Positions 27,027 to 36,912 of a stretch of 64,000 nt of DNA are shown here, piece by piece (within the stretch, counting starts at the first letter, position 1; each line of letters opens with the position of its first letter). The position numbers and the translations under genes were made by a program. Source of the stretch: CAZCFB01 sp964511535 (GTDB lineage Bacteria; Myxococcota_A; Polyangia; GCA-2747355; CAZCFB01); contig CAZEFW010000023.1 in assembly GCA_964511535.1 (NCBI GenBank), forward strand, positions 8,400 to 72,399, in the 5' to 3' direction. The notes under the pieces are model-generated. The model did not search any database. It saw only the letters and a program-made list of their open reading frames with translations, and was not told where the DNA came from.

Positions 27027-27126
27027 TCAGCACCCACAGAGGATGGAACTAAAGGAAAACACTTGATAACCCGGGGGACTCCGGAAGTCAACGGGGCGGG
27101 CGATGTTATAGGGTGAAGCGCGGGGC

Positions 27127-28374
27127 TCAGAAGCGCAGGCGCAGGCCGTTGATTGTGGGCTCCAGCGTGACCTTCGGGGGCTCGTTTACCGGCGCCTTGC
27201 CGGGCTCCTCGTCTGGATCCGGCGGCGGAGAGGTGTCGATGCCGAGGGTGACGAAGAAGCCGATGAGGGTGCCCAGGGCGGCCGCGCCGAAGATGCCCGT
27301 CAGCACATGGCCTGTGATCATGAGGTCGCGGCTCTGGGTCCCCACCGGATCCGGCGCGGCATGGGTGACCGGGTCGATCATGTTGTCCGCCTTGTCCAGC
27401 TCGAACTGCACCTTCTCGTCCTCGTACTTGGCCGAGAACACCTGGGCCAGGCCCTGGGCGCCGCCGGTGAGCAGAGCCGCGGCGATGAAGGAGCCGAGCA
27501 GGATGTTGCGCGGCGTCTTGGCCCGCTTGAGCGTGACCGCCACGTCGATGGTCTCGCCCTCCTCGATCTTCACGGTCCTGGCGAACGGGTGGTGATCTTC
27601 CAGCTCCACGATGATCCGGTTGCGTCCCACCGAGAGCCGCAGAGGGCGCGACAGGGGCGTCCGGCCCATGACCACGCCGCTCACCGTCACCGTGGCGCCC
27701 TCCTGCTCCGGGCCCACCAGCCGGGCGTAGCCCACGGCCACCCGCCCGGGCGCGGCCTCCTTGACCTCGGGCGCCTTGCCGCCATCCTCCGGGGCGCCTG
27801 CCTCGGGCGGCTTTGTCCCCGGCTCGGCCAGCTTCTGGTTCAGCTCGTTCAGCTTGCGTTGCTCCTCCGCCTTGCGCTGGGTCTCGGCCTCTGCCTCCGC
27901 CGCGGCCTTCTTCTTCGCCTCCTGCTCGGCCAGCTTACGGGCCTCGGCCTCGGCCTTCACCCTGGCCTCCTCCGCGGCCTGCTTGCGCTGCTCCTCCTCG
28001 GCGCGGGTCCTCTTCAGCGCCTCCACCTCCCTGGTCAGCTCACCGATGCGGCGGTCCACCTCCTTGCGGTTGGGCGGGGACGCGCCCGGCTTGACCCGCT
28101 CCCAGTCGGACAGGAACAGCTTGTAGTAGAACAGCGCCTTCTCCGGGTTCTTCAGCTGCCGGTGACACTGGGCGATGTTGAAGATGATGCTCGGGTGGTG
28201 CGCCGCCTTGAGCGCCGCCATGTAGCCATCCAGCGCCTGCTGGAAGTTGCCCAGCCGGTACTGTGTCTCTGCCTTCTTGAACAGCGCCTTGGCCTGGGCC
28301 TTGTCTGCCGCCGCCTCCGACGAGGCGCAGCAGAGCAGGGCGGCGAGCAGGGCTGCCACGGTGCGGTATCTCAC
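27127..28374 (-). CDS. Exported TPR / coiled-coil / PEGA-like protein
   Basis: 415 residues, GTG start overlapping the kinase stop by 4 nt. Signal peptide VAALLAALLCCASSEA; TPR-like pair LFKKAETQYRLGNFQQALDGY and NIAQCHRQLKNPEKALFYY (about 30-90); a Lys/Glu/Ala coiled coil (about 105-185) and a PEGA-like beta domain (VSGVVMGRTPLSRPLRLSVG). Two hydrophobic segments follow (LLGSFIAAALLTGGA and LTGIFGAAALGTLIGFFVTLGI). Myxobacterial genomes pair such proteins with PEGA kinases. Coupled translation with the kinase upstream suggests a joint role in envelope signalling. Confidence 0.75.
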   Translation of the reverse strand: MRYRTVAALLAALLCCASSEAAADKAQAKALFKKAETQYRLGNFQQALDGYMAALKAAHHPSIIFNIAQCHRQLKNPEKALFYYKLFLSDWERVKPGASPPNRKEVDRRIGELTREVEALKRTRAEEEQRKQAAEEARVKAEAEARKLAEQEAKKKAAAEAEAETQRKAEEQRKLNELNQKLAEPGTKPPEAGAPEDGGKAPEVKEAAPGRVAVGYARLVGPEQEGATVTVSGVVMGRTPLSRPLRLSVGRNRIIVELEDHHPFARTVKIEEGETIDVAVTLKRAKTPRNILLGSFIAAALLTGGAQGLAQVFSAKYEDEKVQFELDKADNMIDPVTHAAPDPVGTQSRDLMITGHVLTGIFGAAALGTLIGFFVTLGIDTSPPPDPDEEPGKAPVNEPPKVTLEPTINGLRLRF

Positions 28375-30065
28375 TTCAGCTCCATCGGCATGGTGCCCTC
28401 GCCATACTCTTCCTGGGTGGGCGCCGTCTTTTTGGTGGGCGTGGGCGCGGGTGAAGGCGCGGGCGCCGGTTTGGTCACCGGCGTGGGCTCGGGCGCTGGC
28501 GCTGGCCTGGGCCGTGGTCGCGGCCTCTTGCGCGCCTTGACCTGCTTCGGCGGGGCCGCGGGCATGGCCACCGCCACAGTCAGGTCCCTCAGGGCGCTGA
28601 CCTCGTGGGCGAAGGTCCGGCCGTCAGGGGCCTTGACCTCGAGGCGGTGCTTACGCTCTGTCCGCGGGATGCTGAAGGGGTTCTCCGTGACCACCTCGCC
28701 GTCCAGGGTCACGGTGGCCCCCTGCACCAGGTTGAGCAGCTCCACCTGCACCCTGGGGGGCGTCGCGGGCGGTGGCGGCTCGGCGCCGGTCGCTGGAGCG
28801 CTCGCCGCCGCAGGCTCCGCGGCGGGGGGCGCGTCATCGCCGCCCGAGCCGTAACGCAACATGTACGACCGGCCGATGAGCGCGCCGGCCACAAGCAGCA
28901 CCGCCAGGCCCGCCACGCCGTACAGCCAGCGCGAGCCCTCGCGCGGGCGGGTCATCTTGCCGTACTGCTCGCCCATGCTGGACGACAGGGTGGAGATGCC
29001 GGTGGCGGCGGCCCCCTCCCTGGCCGCCGGCTGCGACACCGTCGCCGCCGTCTCACCAGCGGCGGGCGCGGCCTGCGCGCGCTCCTCGTAGCCCCGGGTC
29101 GGCGCCGGGCCCTTGCGGTCCTCGGTGCCGAGCTGGATCACCGAGGGGTCGGGCCCGCTGCCGTGCTCCTCGACGATCTGGAGCTGCGGGGCGGGGCCCT
29201 CCTCGGCCGGCTCCCCGGCCGCCTTGGCCAGCGCCTCCCACATCTTCCGCGCCGAGGCGTGGCGCAGGGCCGGGTCCTTCGCCATGGCCTGGTGGACCAC
29301 CCGGGCCACGGCCCGCGGCAGGTCAGGGCAGAGCTTGTGCAGCGGCTCGGGCTGCTCGTGGATGATCTTGTACAGCACGGCCTCGACGCTGGAACCGGCG
29401 AAGGCCATGCGCCCGCTCACCATGCGGTACAGGATGGCCCCCAGGGCGAAGATGTCGGAGCGCGCCGTGGCGTCGGCGGCATCGCCGCGCGCCTGCTCGG
29501 GCGCCATGAAGCAGGGGGTGCCGAGGTAAGCCTTGGTCTGGGTCACGATGCTGCTGTGGTCCCGCAGCTTGGAGATGCCGAAGTCGAGCACCTTGGGGAC
29601 CTCGGGGCGGTCGCCCACCTTGCACAGCAGGATGTTCTGCGGCTTCAGGTCCCGGTGGACCACGCCCTCGTCATGTGCCGCCTGCACCGCCGAGCAGATC
29701 CCCTCGAAGATGCTCAGCACCCGGGGCATGGGCAGGCTCCCCCGGCGGTCGAGCAGCGCCTCCAGGTCCTCGCCGGCCAGGAACTCCATCACGATGTACG
29801 GGATGCCGTCCGGGGTGCGGTCGAAGTCGAACACCTCGATGATGTTGGGGTGGTTCAGCTTGCAGGCGATCTTCGCCTCCCGCTTGAACCGCTGGAACAC
29901 GTCCTGGTGCGGGGCCATCTGCTGGTGCAGCAGCTTGACCGCCACCTTCTTCTCCAGCTCGGTGTGGACGCCCTGGTACACCGATCCCATCCCGCCCTTG
30001 CCGATACAGCGGATCAGCCTGTACTTGCCCCCGAGGGTGCGTCCAGTGAGGGTATCCCCGCCCAT
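28371..30065 (-). CDS. Ser/Thr protein kinase with PEGA-like extracytoplasmic domain
   Basis: 564 residues. Hanks-type kinase: glycine loop IGKGGMGSVYQG, VAVKLL lysine, catalytic HRDLKPQN, DFGISK and APEQARG. The kinase occupies about residues 12-290. A Pro/Ala/Gly-rich linker, one transmembrane helix (LYGVAGLAVLLVAGALIG, about 375-392) and a PEGA-like segment (VQVELLNLVQGATVTLDGEVV) follow, then a long Pro/Lys/Arg-rich tail. GGAG stands before the ATG. Targets cannot be told; the downstream coupled protein is a candidate partner. Confidence 0.94.
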   Translation of the reverse strand: MGGDTLTGRTLGGKYRLIRCIGKGGMGSVYQGVHTELEKKVAVKLLHQQMAPHQDVFQRFKREAKIACKLNHPNIIEVFDFDRTPDGIPYIVMEFLAGEDLEALLDRRGSLPMPRVLSIFEGICSAVQAAHDEGVVHRDLKPQNILLCKVGDRPEVPKVLDFGISKLRDHSSIVTQTKAYLGTPCFMAPEQARGDAADATARSDIFALGAILYRMVSGRMAFAGSSVEAVLYKIIHEQPEPLHKLCPDLPRAVARVVHQAMAKDPALRHASARKMWEALAKAAGEPAEEGPAPQLQIVEEHGSGPDPSVIQLGTEDRKGPAPTRGYEERAQAAPAAGETAATVSQPAAREGAAATGISTLSSSMGEQYGKMTRPREGSRWLYGVAGLAVLLVAGALIGRSYMLRYGSGGDDAPPAAEPAAASAPATGAEPPPPATPPRVQVELLNLVQGATVTLDGEVVTENPFSIPRTERKHRLEVKAPDGRTFAHEVSALRDLTVAVAMPAAPPKQVKARKRPRPRPRPAPAPEPTPVTKPAPAPSPAPTPTKKTAPTQEEYGEGTMPMELK

Positions 30066-30123
30066 GCGCTCTCCACGACGTTACCGGGGCATGGTATCCG
30101 ATACGGATCGGGTGGGGCAACTG

Positions 30124-30229
30124 CCGGGCTGCGGCCGGAGACTTCAGACCTCAGGCCTCGGGCTTCAGGGGATGTAGCCACGGCGGCACTTGCACCTGAA
30201 GCCTGAGGCCTGAAGTCTGAAGCCTGAAG
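30124..30229. repeat. Inverted heptamer arrays between HD-GYP gene and kinase gene
   Basis: Left array GACTTCA, GACCTCA, GGCCTCG, GGCTTCA (30140-30167) preceded by the near-perfect hairpin CCGGGC-TGC-GGCCGG (30124-30138). Right array CCTGAAG, CCTGAGG, CCTGAAG, TCTGAAG, CCTGAAG (30195-30229) is its complement. It lies downstream of the HD-GYP... kinase side: both neighbours are on the minus strand, so the array is between the start of the kinase gene (30065) and the stop-side of no gene; it follows the end of the response-regulator gene (30250). Confidence 0.8.
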
Positions 30230-30249
30230 CCAGGCGAGCGGAGCGAGCC

Positions 30250-31803
<1,554 letters not shown>

Positions 31804-31853
31804 CTTTGTGTCGTCGGCTCCAGTCTCATGGGCAACGCCATGGCTAACACCAG

Positions 31854-31882
31854 ATAGTGCGATTTTGCATCAATCGAGTCAA
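31854..31882 (-). promoter_or_regulatory. Possible sigma-70 promoter for the response regulator gene
   Basis: On the minus strand TTGACT (31882-31877), a 17-nt spacer and CACTAT (31859-31854). The -35 matches 5 of 6, the -10 only 3 of 6. The distance to the ATG is about 50 nt. Low certainty. Confidence 0.3.
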
Positions 31883-31898
31883 TGACTGTGCCGCCAGG

Positions 31899-33503
31899 TC
31901 AGTCGCCGGCGGGCGTATCGTCGTCCGGTCCGTGCGCATCGAGCTTGCCAGCCAGCTCCGGAAACCAGGAGTAAAACTGGTCGAGCTGCTCCCGGCGCGA
32001 AGGCGTGAGGTAGTCGAAGTTGTACCCCCGATCGATGACCTCCCAGAAGTCCTCGTCGGTCACCGCCCGCATCTCCTCCCTGATGCTCAGCATGCGCTCG
32101 GCCGACTCGTGCTCCATGTCCCGCCAGACCCGGCGGGCGAGCTCCTCCGCGCCGCGGTCCAGGTAGAAGGTGGCCAGCTTGATCTGCGCCTTCCGCACCC
32201 CTCGCAGGGACTGCTCCTGCTCCTCGGTCTCGGGCTGCTTGTCCACCTCGAGGAACGTGGCGAGCAGCTCGTCCTCCACGTCGAGCCCGGCCTCGTGCAC
32301 GAGCTCGCAAAGGGTGCACAGGTCGTAGGCGGCGGTCTCGTTGACGAAGGCCAGCCCGCGCCCGTTGGCGGTGAGGCCGTAGTACTTGAAGTAGCGGCCG
32401 ATCTCCAGCGCCTGCTCCGCGTGCCCGGCCCGGAGCAGGGCCTCGGCGAGCAGGCGGTACTGGTGCAGGATGTTATAGGCGCTGCGAACGTCCGCGCTGT
32501 TGATGGAGGCGCGCAGGTAGGTGTTGAAGAACTTGATCACCAGGCCGAGCAGGGGCTGATCTTTCCGGGTGATGGCGGCCTCGCCCACGTACCGGGTGTC
32601 GATGGCCACCAGCTGGTTCACCTCGCGCATGCGGTTGAGGGACTCGGTGGCGATGGTCTGGTACTGGCGCAGCACCTTCCACTCCAGCCAGGTGCGGCTC
32701 TGGCTGATCTGGTCCACGCTGCGCGGGGCCATGGCCACGAAGTCGGGGTTCTTTCGCAGCTTGTCCCGGATGATGAACCACTGCTCGTCGAGGGACTCCT
32801 TGCGCTCCACGTAGCGCACGGCCAGCTTGCACAGCGCGTCCACCGCCCTGGACGCGATGACCCGGTCCTTCTGGCTGATGGAGTTGACCGCCACGTCGGC
32901 CAGCTGCTCGATGCCCTGCAGGACCCGGTCCTGCCGGCGCACGATCCCCTGGGCTCCCCGGCGGCGTCCCAGGGCCTCGGCCAGGGACTGGGCCTGCAGC
33001 CGCCCCACGATGCGCTCCGGGTCGAGGAACGCGAACACGTAGGCGAAGTACGGGATCAGGATCAGGATCGCCGCGGTCATCATCACCAGGGTGGTGCCCA
33101 CGAAGATCTTCGGCACGAACTCGTTGTGGACCAGCATGGTGGCCCAAAGGCAGTGGATCGAGGCCACCACGAAGAACCCGATCACCATCAGGTTGGTGCG
33201 GTCGAGGAAGAACATCTCTGTGACCCGGGGGGTGTACCGGGTGGCCGACAGCTGCAGGATGATGGAGATGACGGTGATGGCCACGCCGAGGATCGCGACG
33301 ACGACCTCTGGCATGTTGCCCAGGGCCTGCTGGACGTCGGCGGGGGTCAGCCGGGAGAGCAGGCCCCAGAACTGGTCACCCGGCAGCTGGTAGCTCACCA
33401 GGTAGTCGAGCCCCAGCAGCGTCAGGATCCACGCCGTGGCGGTCCCCCCGAGCAGCGCCAGGGGCGTGAGCCACGGCCGGCGGGACTGAGTCTCGGCGGC
33501 CAT
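31899..33503 (-). CDS. Large membrane protein, DUF2254-like
   Basis: 534 residues from the ATG at 33503. The frame stays open further, but that part is the CGTCGA hexamer repeat read as poly-Arg, so it is left out. Four hydrophobic segments: WLTPLALLGGTATAWILTLLGL, VVVAILGVAITVISIILQL, LMVIGFFVVASIHCLWATM and IFVGTTLVMMTAAILILIPYF. The segment ITVISIILQLSATRYTPRV resembles the DUF2254 membrane family. The C-terminal 330 residues are a soluble helical, TPR-like domain. No strong ribosome site. Function unknown. Confidence 0.75.
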   Translation of the reverse strand: MAAETQSRRPWLTPLALLGGTATAWILTLLGLDYLVSYQLPGDQFWGLLSRLTPADVQQALGNMPEVVVAILGVAITVISIILQLSATRYTPRVTEMFFLDRTNLMVIGFFVVASIHCLWATMLVHNEFVPKIFVGTTLVMMTAAILILIPYFAYVFAFLDPERIVGRLQAQSLAEALGRRRGAQGIVRRQDRVLQGIEQLADVAVNSISQKDRVIASRAVDALCKLAVRYVERKESLDEQWFIIRDKLRKNPDFVAMAPRSVDQISQSRTWLEWKVLRQYQTIATESLNRMREVNQLVAIDTRYVGEAAITRKDQPLLGLVIKFFNTYLRASINSADVRSAYNILHQYRLLAEALLRAGHAEQALEIGRYFKYYGLTANGRGLAFVNETAAYDLCTLCELVHEAGLDVEDELLATFLEVDKQPETEEQEQSLRGVRKAQIKLATFYLDRGAEELARRVWRDMEHESAERMLSIREEMRAVTDEDFWEVIDRGYNFDYLTPSRREQLDQFYSWFPELAGKLDAHGPDDDTPAGD

Positions 33504-33540
33504 GAGTAGGACAATACCCGCCCCGGGGTCCGACCGTCTA

Positions 33541-33576
33541 CGTCTTCGTCGACGTCGACGTCGACGTCCTCGTTGG
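33541..33576. repeat. CGTCGA hexamer array between divergent genes
   Basis: Six consecutive 6-bp units: CGTCTT, CGTCGA, CGTCGA, CGTCGA, CGTCCT, CGTTGG. Because GTCGAC is palindromic the array can fold on itself. It occupies nearly the whole gap between the starts of the DUF2254-like gene and coaX, so it must overlap both promoters. Confidence 0.8.
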
Positions 33577-33589
33577 TTAGGATGTGGCC

Positions 33590-34360
33590 ATGTTCTTGGC
33601 AATCGACGTGGGCAATACGAATACTGTGCTCGGCGCGTATGACGGCGACGAGCTGCTCGACAGCTGGCGCATCGCCACCAACCGGGCCTCCACCTGGGAT
33701 GACTACGCGGTGGTGCTGGCCACCCTCTGCCAGCTGGGGGGGCTGGAGCCGGGAGACATCGACGCGGCGATCATCGCCTCGGTGGTGCCTGCGGCGGTGG
33801 AGCCGCTGCGGCGGGCCCTGGCCCACCGGTTCGGCGCGGATCCGGTGGTGGTTGTGGGCCCGGGGATCCGCACGGGGATGAAGATCCTGTACGACAACCC
33901 TCGGGAGGTGGGGGCGGATCGCATCGTCAACGCGGTGGCCTTCTACGACAAGCACCAGATGGGCGGGATCGTGGTGGATTTCGGCACGGCCACCACCTTC
34001 GACTGCATCACCCCGGATGGCGACTACCTGGGCGGGGTGATCTGCCCCGGCATCACCATCAGCGCCGACGCCCTGTACCGGCACGCGGCCAAGCTCCCAC
34101 GGGTGGAGGTGACCCGGCCAGAGCAGGTCATCGGCCGCAACACGGTCTCGTCCATCCAGGCGGGGCTGTTCTACGGCTACGTCGGGCTGGTGGACGGCAT
34201 CGCGGGCCGCATGGCCGAGGAGGCCGGCTACCCTGTCAAGGTGATCGCCACCGGCGGCCTGGCCCGACATATCGCCGAGTCCTCCGACCGGATCGAGGAG
34301 GTGGACGAGCTGCTCACCATCCGCGGCCTGAAGATGATCTACGCGCTGAACGCGGATTGA
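33590..34360 (+). CDS. coaX: Type III pantothenate kinase CoaX
   Basis: 256 residues from the ATG with AGGA 8 nt upstream; a GTG two codons earlier also fits. Acetate-kinase/ASKHA fold: phosphate-1 loop FLAIDVGNTNTVLG, GADRIVNAVAFY, phosphate-2 motif VVDFGTATTFDC, GGVICPGITISADAL and ATGGLARHI. First step of coenzyme A synthesis. The family is insensitive to CoA feedback and needs a monovalent cation. Confidence 0.96.
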   Translation: MFLAIDVGNTNTVLGAYDGDELLDSWRIATNRASTWDDYAVVLATLCQLGGLEPGDIDAAIIASVVPAAVEPLRRALAHRFGADPVVVVGPGIRTGMKILYDNPREVGADRIVNAVAFYDKHQMGGIVVDFGTATTFDCITPDGDYLGGVICPGITISADALYRHAAKLPRVEVTRPEQVIGRNTVSSIQAGLFYGYVGLVDGIAGRMAEEAGYPVKVIATGGLARHIAESSDRIEEVDELLTIRGLKMIYALNAD

Positions 34361-34400
34361 TTACGATCTGAAAGATTGTTGGGACCGACGGGGCATTTCT

Positions 34401-34527
34401 GTTGGCAGTTGACAGTTGAGAGTTGACGGTTCAGGGGAAGCCGCTGGCCGTGTGACGGCGCAATTTGCGGATTCTGTTAACAATTGCCCACGCTTATGCT
34501 CTCAACTTTCAACCGTCAACCGTCAAC
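34401..34527. repeat. Inverted GTTGACA / TGTCAAC-type heptamer arrays
   Basis: Left: GTTGGCA, GTTGACA, GTTGAGA, GTTGACG, GTTCAGG (34401-34435). Right: TCTCAAC, TTTCAAC, CGTCAAC, CGTCAAC (34500-34527). The right units are reverse complements of the left, giving a stem of about 28 bp with a 64-nt loop. It follows the coaX stop by 40 nt. Confidence 0.85.
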
Positions 34528-34598
34528 GGTCCATGGCTCAGCACCCCGATGGGCCACTCCCCAATGTCCGGAAAGATCGCCGCTGCTGCACTACGTAA

Positions 34599-34627
34599 TT
34601 GACCTATTTCCGGATGTGATCTAGGTA
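34599..34627 (+). promoter_or_regulatory. Possible sigma-70 promoter for the EF-G paralogue
   Basis: TTGACC (34599-34604), 17-nt spacer, TAGGTA (34622-34627). The leader to the ATG would be about 43 nt. The -35 is good (5 of 6), the -10 weak. Confidence 0.35.
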
Positions 34628-34676
34628 AGACGACTCCGCAGAACCCCGCAAAGCACTACAAAAGGAATCGAGTTCA

Positions 34677-36767
34677 ATGAAGAAATACGAGACCAACGAC
34701 ATCAGGGACGTGGCCCTGGTCGGCCACGGCAAATCCGGCAAGACCTCTCTGGCCGAGGCGTTCCTCTTTGACGCGAAGATGACGACCCGCCTGGGCAAGG
34801 TCGACGACGAGACCTCGGTGCTGGACACCGAGCCGGAGGAGCTCAAGCGCAAGTCCAGCGTGCAGGTTTCCGTGGGGTACTGCGAGTGGAAAAAGAAGAA
34901 GATCAACTTCATCGACGCGCCGGGCGACGGCAACTTCGCCGGCGACGCCGAGATGGGGATCCTCGCGGCCGACGCCGCCGTGGTGGTGGTCAGCGCGCCT
35001 GACGGCGTGCAGGTGGGCACCGAACGCGGCTGGGACCTGGCCAACCGGCGCGAGCTGCCGCGCATGGTGTTCATCAACAAGCTGGACCGCGAGCGGGCGG
35101 ACTACCAGCAGGCGCTGTCCGACGTGAAGGAGATCCTGACCAACAAGGCCGCGCCCTTGCAGATCCCCATCGGCTCGGAGCAGTCATTCTCCGGCGTGGT
35201 GGACCTGCTCACCGGCAAGGCCTTCACCTTTGACGACGACGGCCGCACTGTCACGGCTGGCGACATCCCCGCTGACCTGGCCGACGACGCCGAGGCCGCC
35301 CGGATGGAGCTGATCGAGAAGATCGCCGAGGCCGACGACGAGCTGCTGGAGAAGTACTTCGAGACCGAGGAGCTGTCCGACGAGGAGATCACTCAGGGCC
35401 TGGCCAAGGGCATCCTGGATGGCTCCATCGTGCCGGTGCTCTGCGGCTCGGCCACGCGCAACATCGGCGTGCAGCCGGTGATGGACCTCATCACCTCCAC
35501 CTTCCCCAGCCCGGCCGACCGGCCGCCCACCATGGCCAAGGGTGACGGCGACGCCGACCTGGAGTTCGCAGCGGACGCGTCGGGTGCCTTCTCCGGTTTC
35601 GTGTTCAAGACCTTCAGCGCTGACATCGGCAAGATCGCCCTGGTGCGCGTGGTCTCGGGCACCCTGACCTCCGACCTGAACCTGAGCAACGCCACCCGGC
35701 GGGGCAAGGAGCGCGCGGGCCAGATCTACGGCATCACCGGCAAGAAGCGCGAGAACCAGGACGAGGCCGTGGCCGGCGACATCATCGGCCTGGCCAAGCT
35801 CAAGGACACCAAGACCGGCGACTCGCTGTGCGAGGAGAAGTCCACGGTGCTCTTCACCATGCCGCCCCTGCCGGACCCGGTGATCTCCTTCTCCATCCGT
35901 CCCAAGTCCAAGGGCGACGAGGAGAAGGTGGCCTCGAAGCTGGCTGAAATCCTCGAGGAGGACGTGTCCCTGAAGCTGACCCGGGATCAGGTCTCCAAGG
36001 AGATGCTGCTGTCGGGCCTGGGGCAGATCCACATCGAGATCACAGTTGAGAAGCTGCGCCGCATGGGCGTCGACGTGGAGCTGGACCTGCCGAAGGTGGC
36101 CTACCGCGAGACCATCAAGGGCAAGGCGACCCACGTGGAAGGGAAACACAAGAAACAGTCGGGCGGCCGCGGGCAGTTCGGCGTCTGCTACATCGACATG
36201 GAGCCCAAGATGGAGGGCGGCGAGGATGACGACGTCCTGGAGTTCGTGGACGCCATCTTCGGCGGCTCCATCCCCAAGCAGTTCATCCCCGCGGTGGAGA
36301 AGGGGATCCGCACGCGCATGGCCATGGGCGTCATCGCCGGCTACCCGGTGTCCAATATCAAGGTCACCCTCAAGGACGGCAAGTTCCACGCGGTGGACTC
36401 TGATGGTCGCTCCTTCGAGATGGCCGGCTCCAAGGGCTTCCAGCAGGCCTTCAAGCAGGCCACTCCGATCCTGCTGGAGCCGATCATGGGTATCGAGGTG
36501 ATCTGCCCCGAGGACAACATGGGCGACATCATCGGCGACGTGAGCAGCCGCCGCGGCAAGGTGCAGGGCACCGAGGCCAAGGGCCGCAATCAGGTGATCA
36601 AGGCCCAGGTCCCCCAGGCCGAGCTGCTGCGCTACGCCGTGGACCTGGAGTCCATCACCGCCGGCCGCGGCGCCTTCACCGTGGGGTTCTCCCACTACGA
36701 CGAGGTGCCGAGCCACCTGGCGGAGAAGATCATCGCCGACTCCAAGATGGACGAGGAAGAAGACTAG
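34677..36767 (+). CDS. Elongation factor G paralogue (EF-G2-like)
   Basis: 696 residues with all EF-G domains. P-loop GHGKSGKTS (16-24) replaces the usual AHIDAGKTT. Switch II reads DAPGDGNF, with Asp84 where canonical EF-G has the catalytic His (PGHVDF). NKLD is intact (FINKLDRE). Domain IV has KKQSGGRGQFGVCYIDMEP. These departures place it with EF-G-like paralogues (such as the Thermus/Mycobacterium second EF-G, which from memory have PGY), not with housekeeping FusA. It may keep GTP binding but hydrolyse slowly. Translocation, stress or recycling roles are inference. A 3' heptamer array abuts its stop. Confidence 0.9.
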   Translation: MKKYETNDIRDVALVGHGKSGKTSLAEAFLFDAKMTTRLGKVDDETSVLDTEPEELKRKSSVQVSVGYCEWKKKKINFIDAPGDGNFAGDAEMGILAADAAVVVVSAPDGVQVGTERGWDLANRRELPRMVFINKLDRERADYQQALSDVKEILTNKAAPLQIPIGSEQSFSGVVDLLTGKAFTFDDDGRTVTAGDIPADLADDAEAARMELIEKIAEADDELLEKYFETEELSDEEITQGLAKGILDGSIVPVLCGSATRNIGVQPVMDLITSTFPSPADRPPTMAKGDGDADLEFAADASGAFSGFVFKTFSADIGKIALVRVVSGTLTSDLNLSNATRRGKERAGQIYGITGKKRENQDEAVAGDIIGLAKLKDTKTGDSLCEEKSTVLFTMPPLPDPVISFSIRPKSKGDEEKVASKLAEILEEDVSLKLTRDQVSKEMLLSGLGQIHIEITVEKLRRMGVDVELDLPKVAYRETIKGKATHVEGKHKKQSGGRGQFGVCYIDMEPKMEGGEDDDVLEFVDAIFGGSIPKQFIPAVEKGIRTRMAMGVIAGYPVSNIKVTLKDGKFHAVDSDGRSFEMAGSKGFQQAFKQATPILLEPIMGIEVICPEDNMGDIIGDVSSRRGKVQGTEAKGRNQVIKAQVPQAELLRYAVDLESITAGRGAFTVGFSHYDEVPSHLAEKIIADSKMDEEED

Positions 36768-36889
36768 GGAACAAGAAATAAGAAACTGGAAACAAGAAAA
36801 GAAAAATGGGCTGGCTGCGCCAGCCAGGAGTTCGCGATGGCAGCACATTTTTAATTCAGCATTCTTTGTTTCTTGTTTTTTGTTTCCCC
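36768..36889. repeat. Mirrored GAAACAA/TTTCTTG heptamer arrays around a TGC-loop hairpin
   Basis: GGAACAA, GAAATAA, GAAACTG, GAAACAA, GAAAAGA (36768-36802) begin at the base after the EF-G stop. Next comes perfect hairpin GGCTGGC-TGC-GCCAGCC (36810-36826), then TTCTTTG, TTTCTTG, TTTTTTG, TTTCCCC (36862-36889). The T-rich right arm could make this a working terminator for the EF-G gene. Confidence 0.85.
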
Positions 36890-36912
36890 CCTCCTGATCC
36901 ATCCTTCTCTCC

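Larger units (their letters stand above)
34361..34676. other. 316-nt intergenic region with mirrored heptamer arrays and the fusA-like promoter
   Basis: From left to right: a GTTGACA heptamer array (34401-34435), a spacer with the interrupted palindrome TTAACAATTG, the complementary array (34500-34527), then a possible promoter (34599-34627) and AAGGA 10 nt before the EF-G start. No coding frame is supported. Confidence 0.6.

Noticed and set aside
33504..33602. N-terminal extension of the DUF2254-like gene with ten consecutive Arg
   Set aside because: It is the CGTCGA hexamer array read in frame; the ATG at 33503 starts normal sequence.
34677..36767. Call as housekeeping fusA
   Set aside because: P-loop and switch II depart from canonical EF-G, and no rpsL/rpsG/tuf genes stand nearby.
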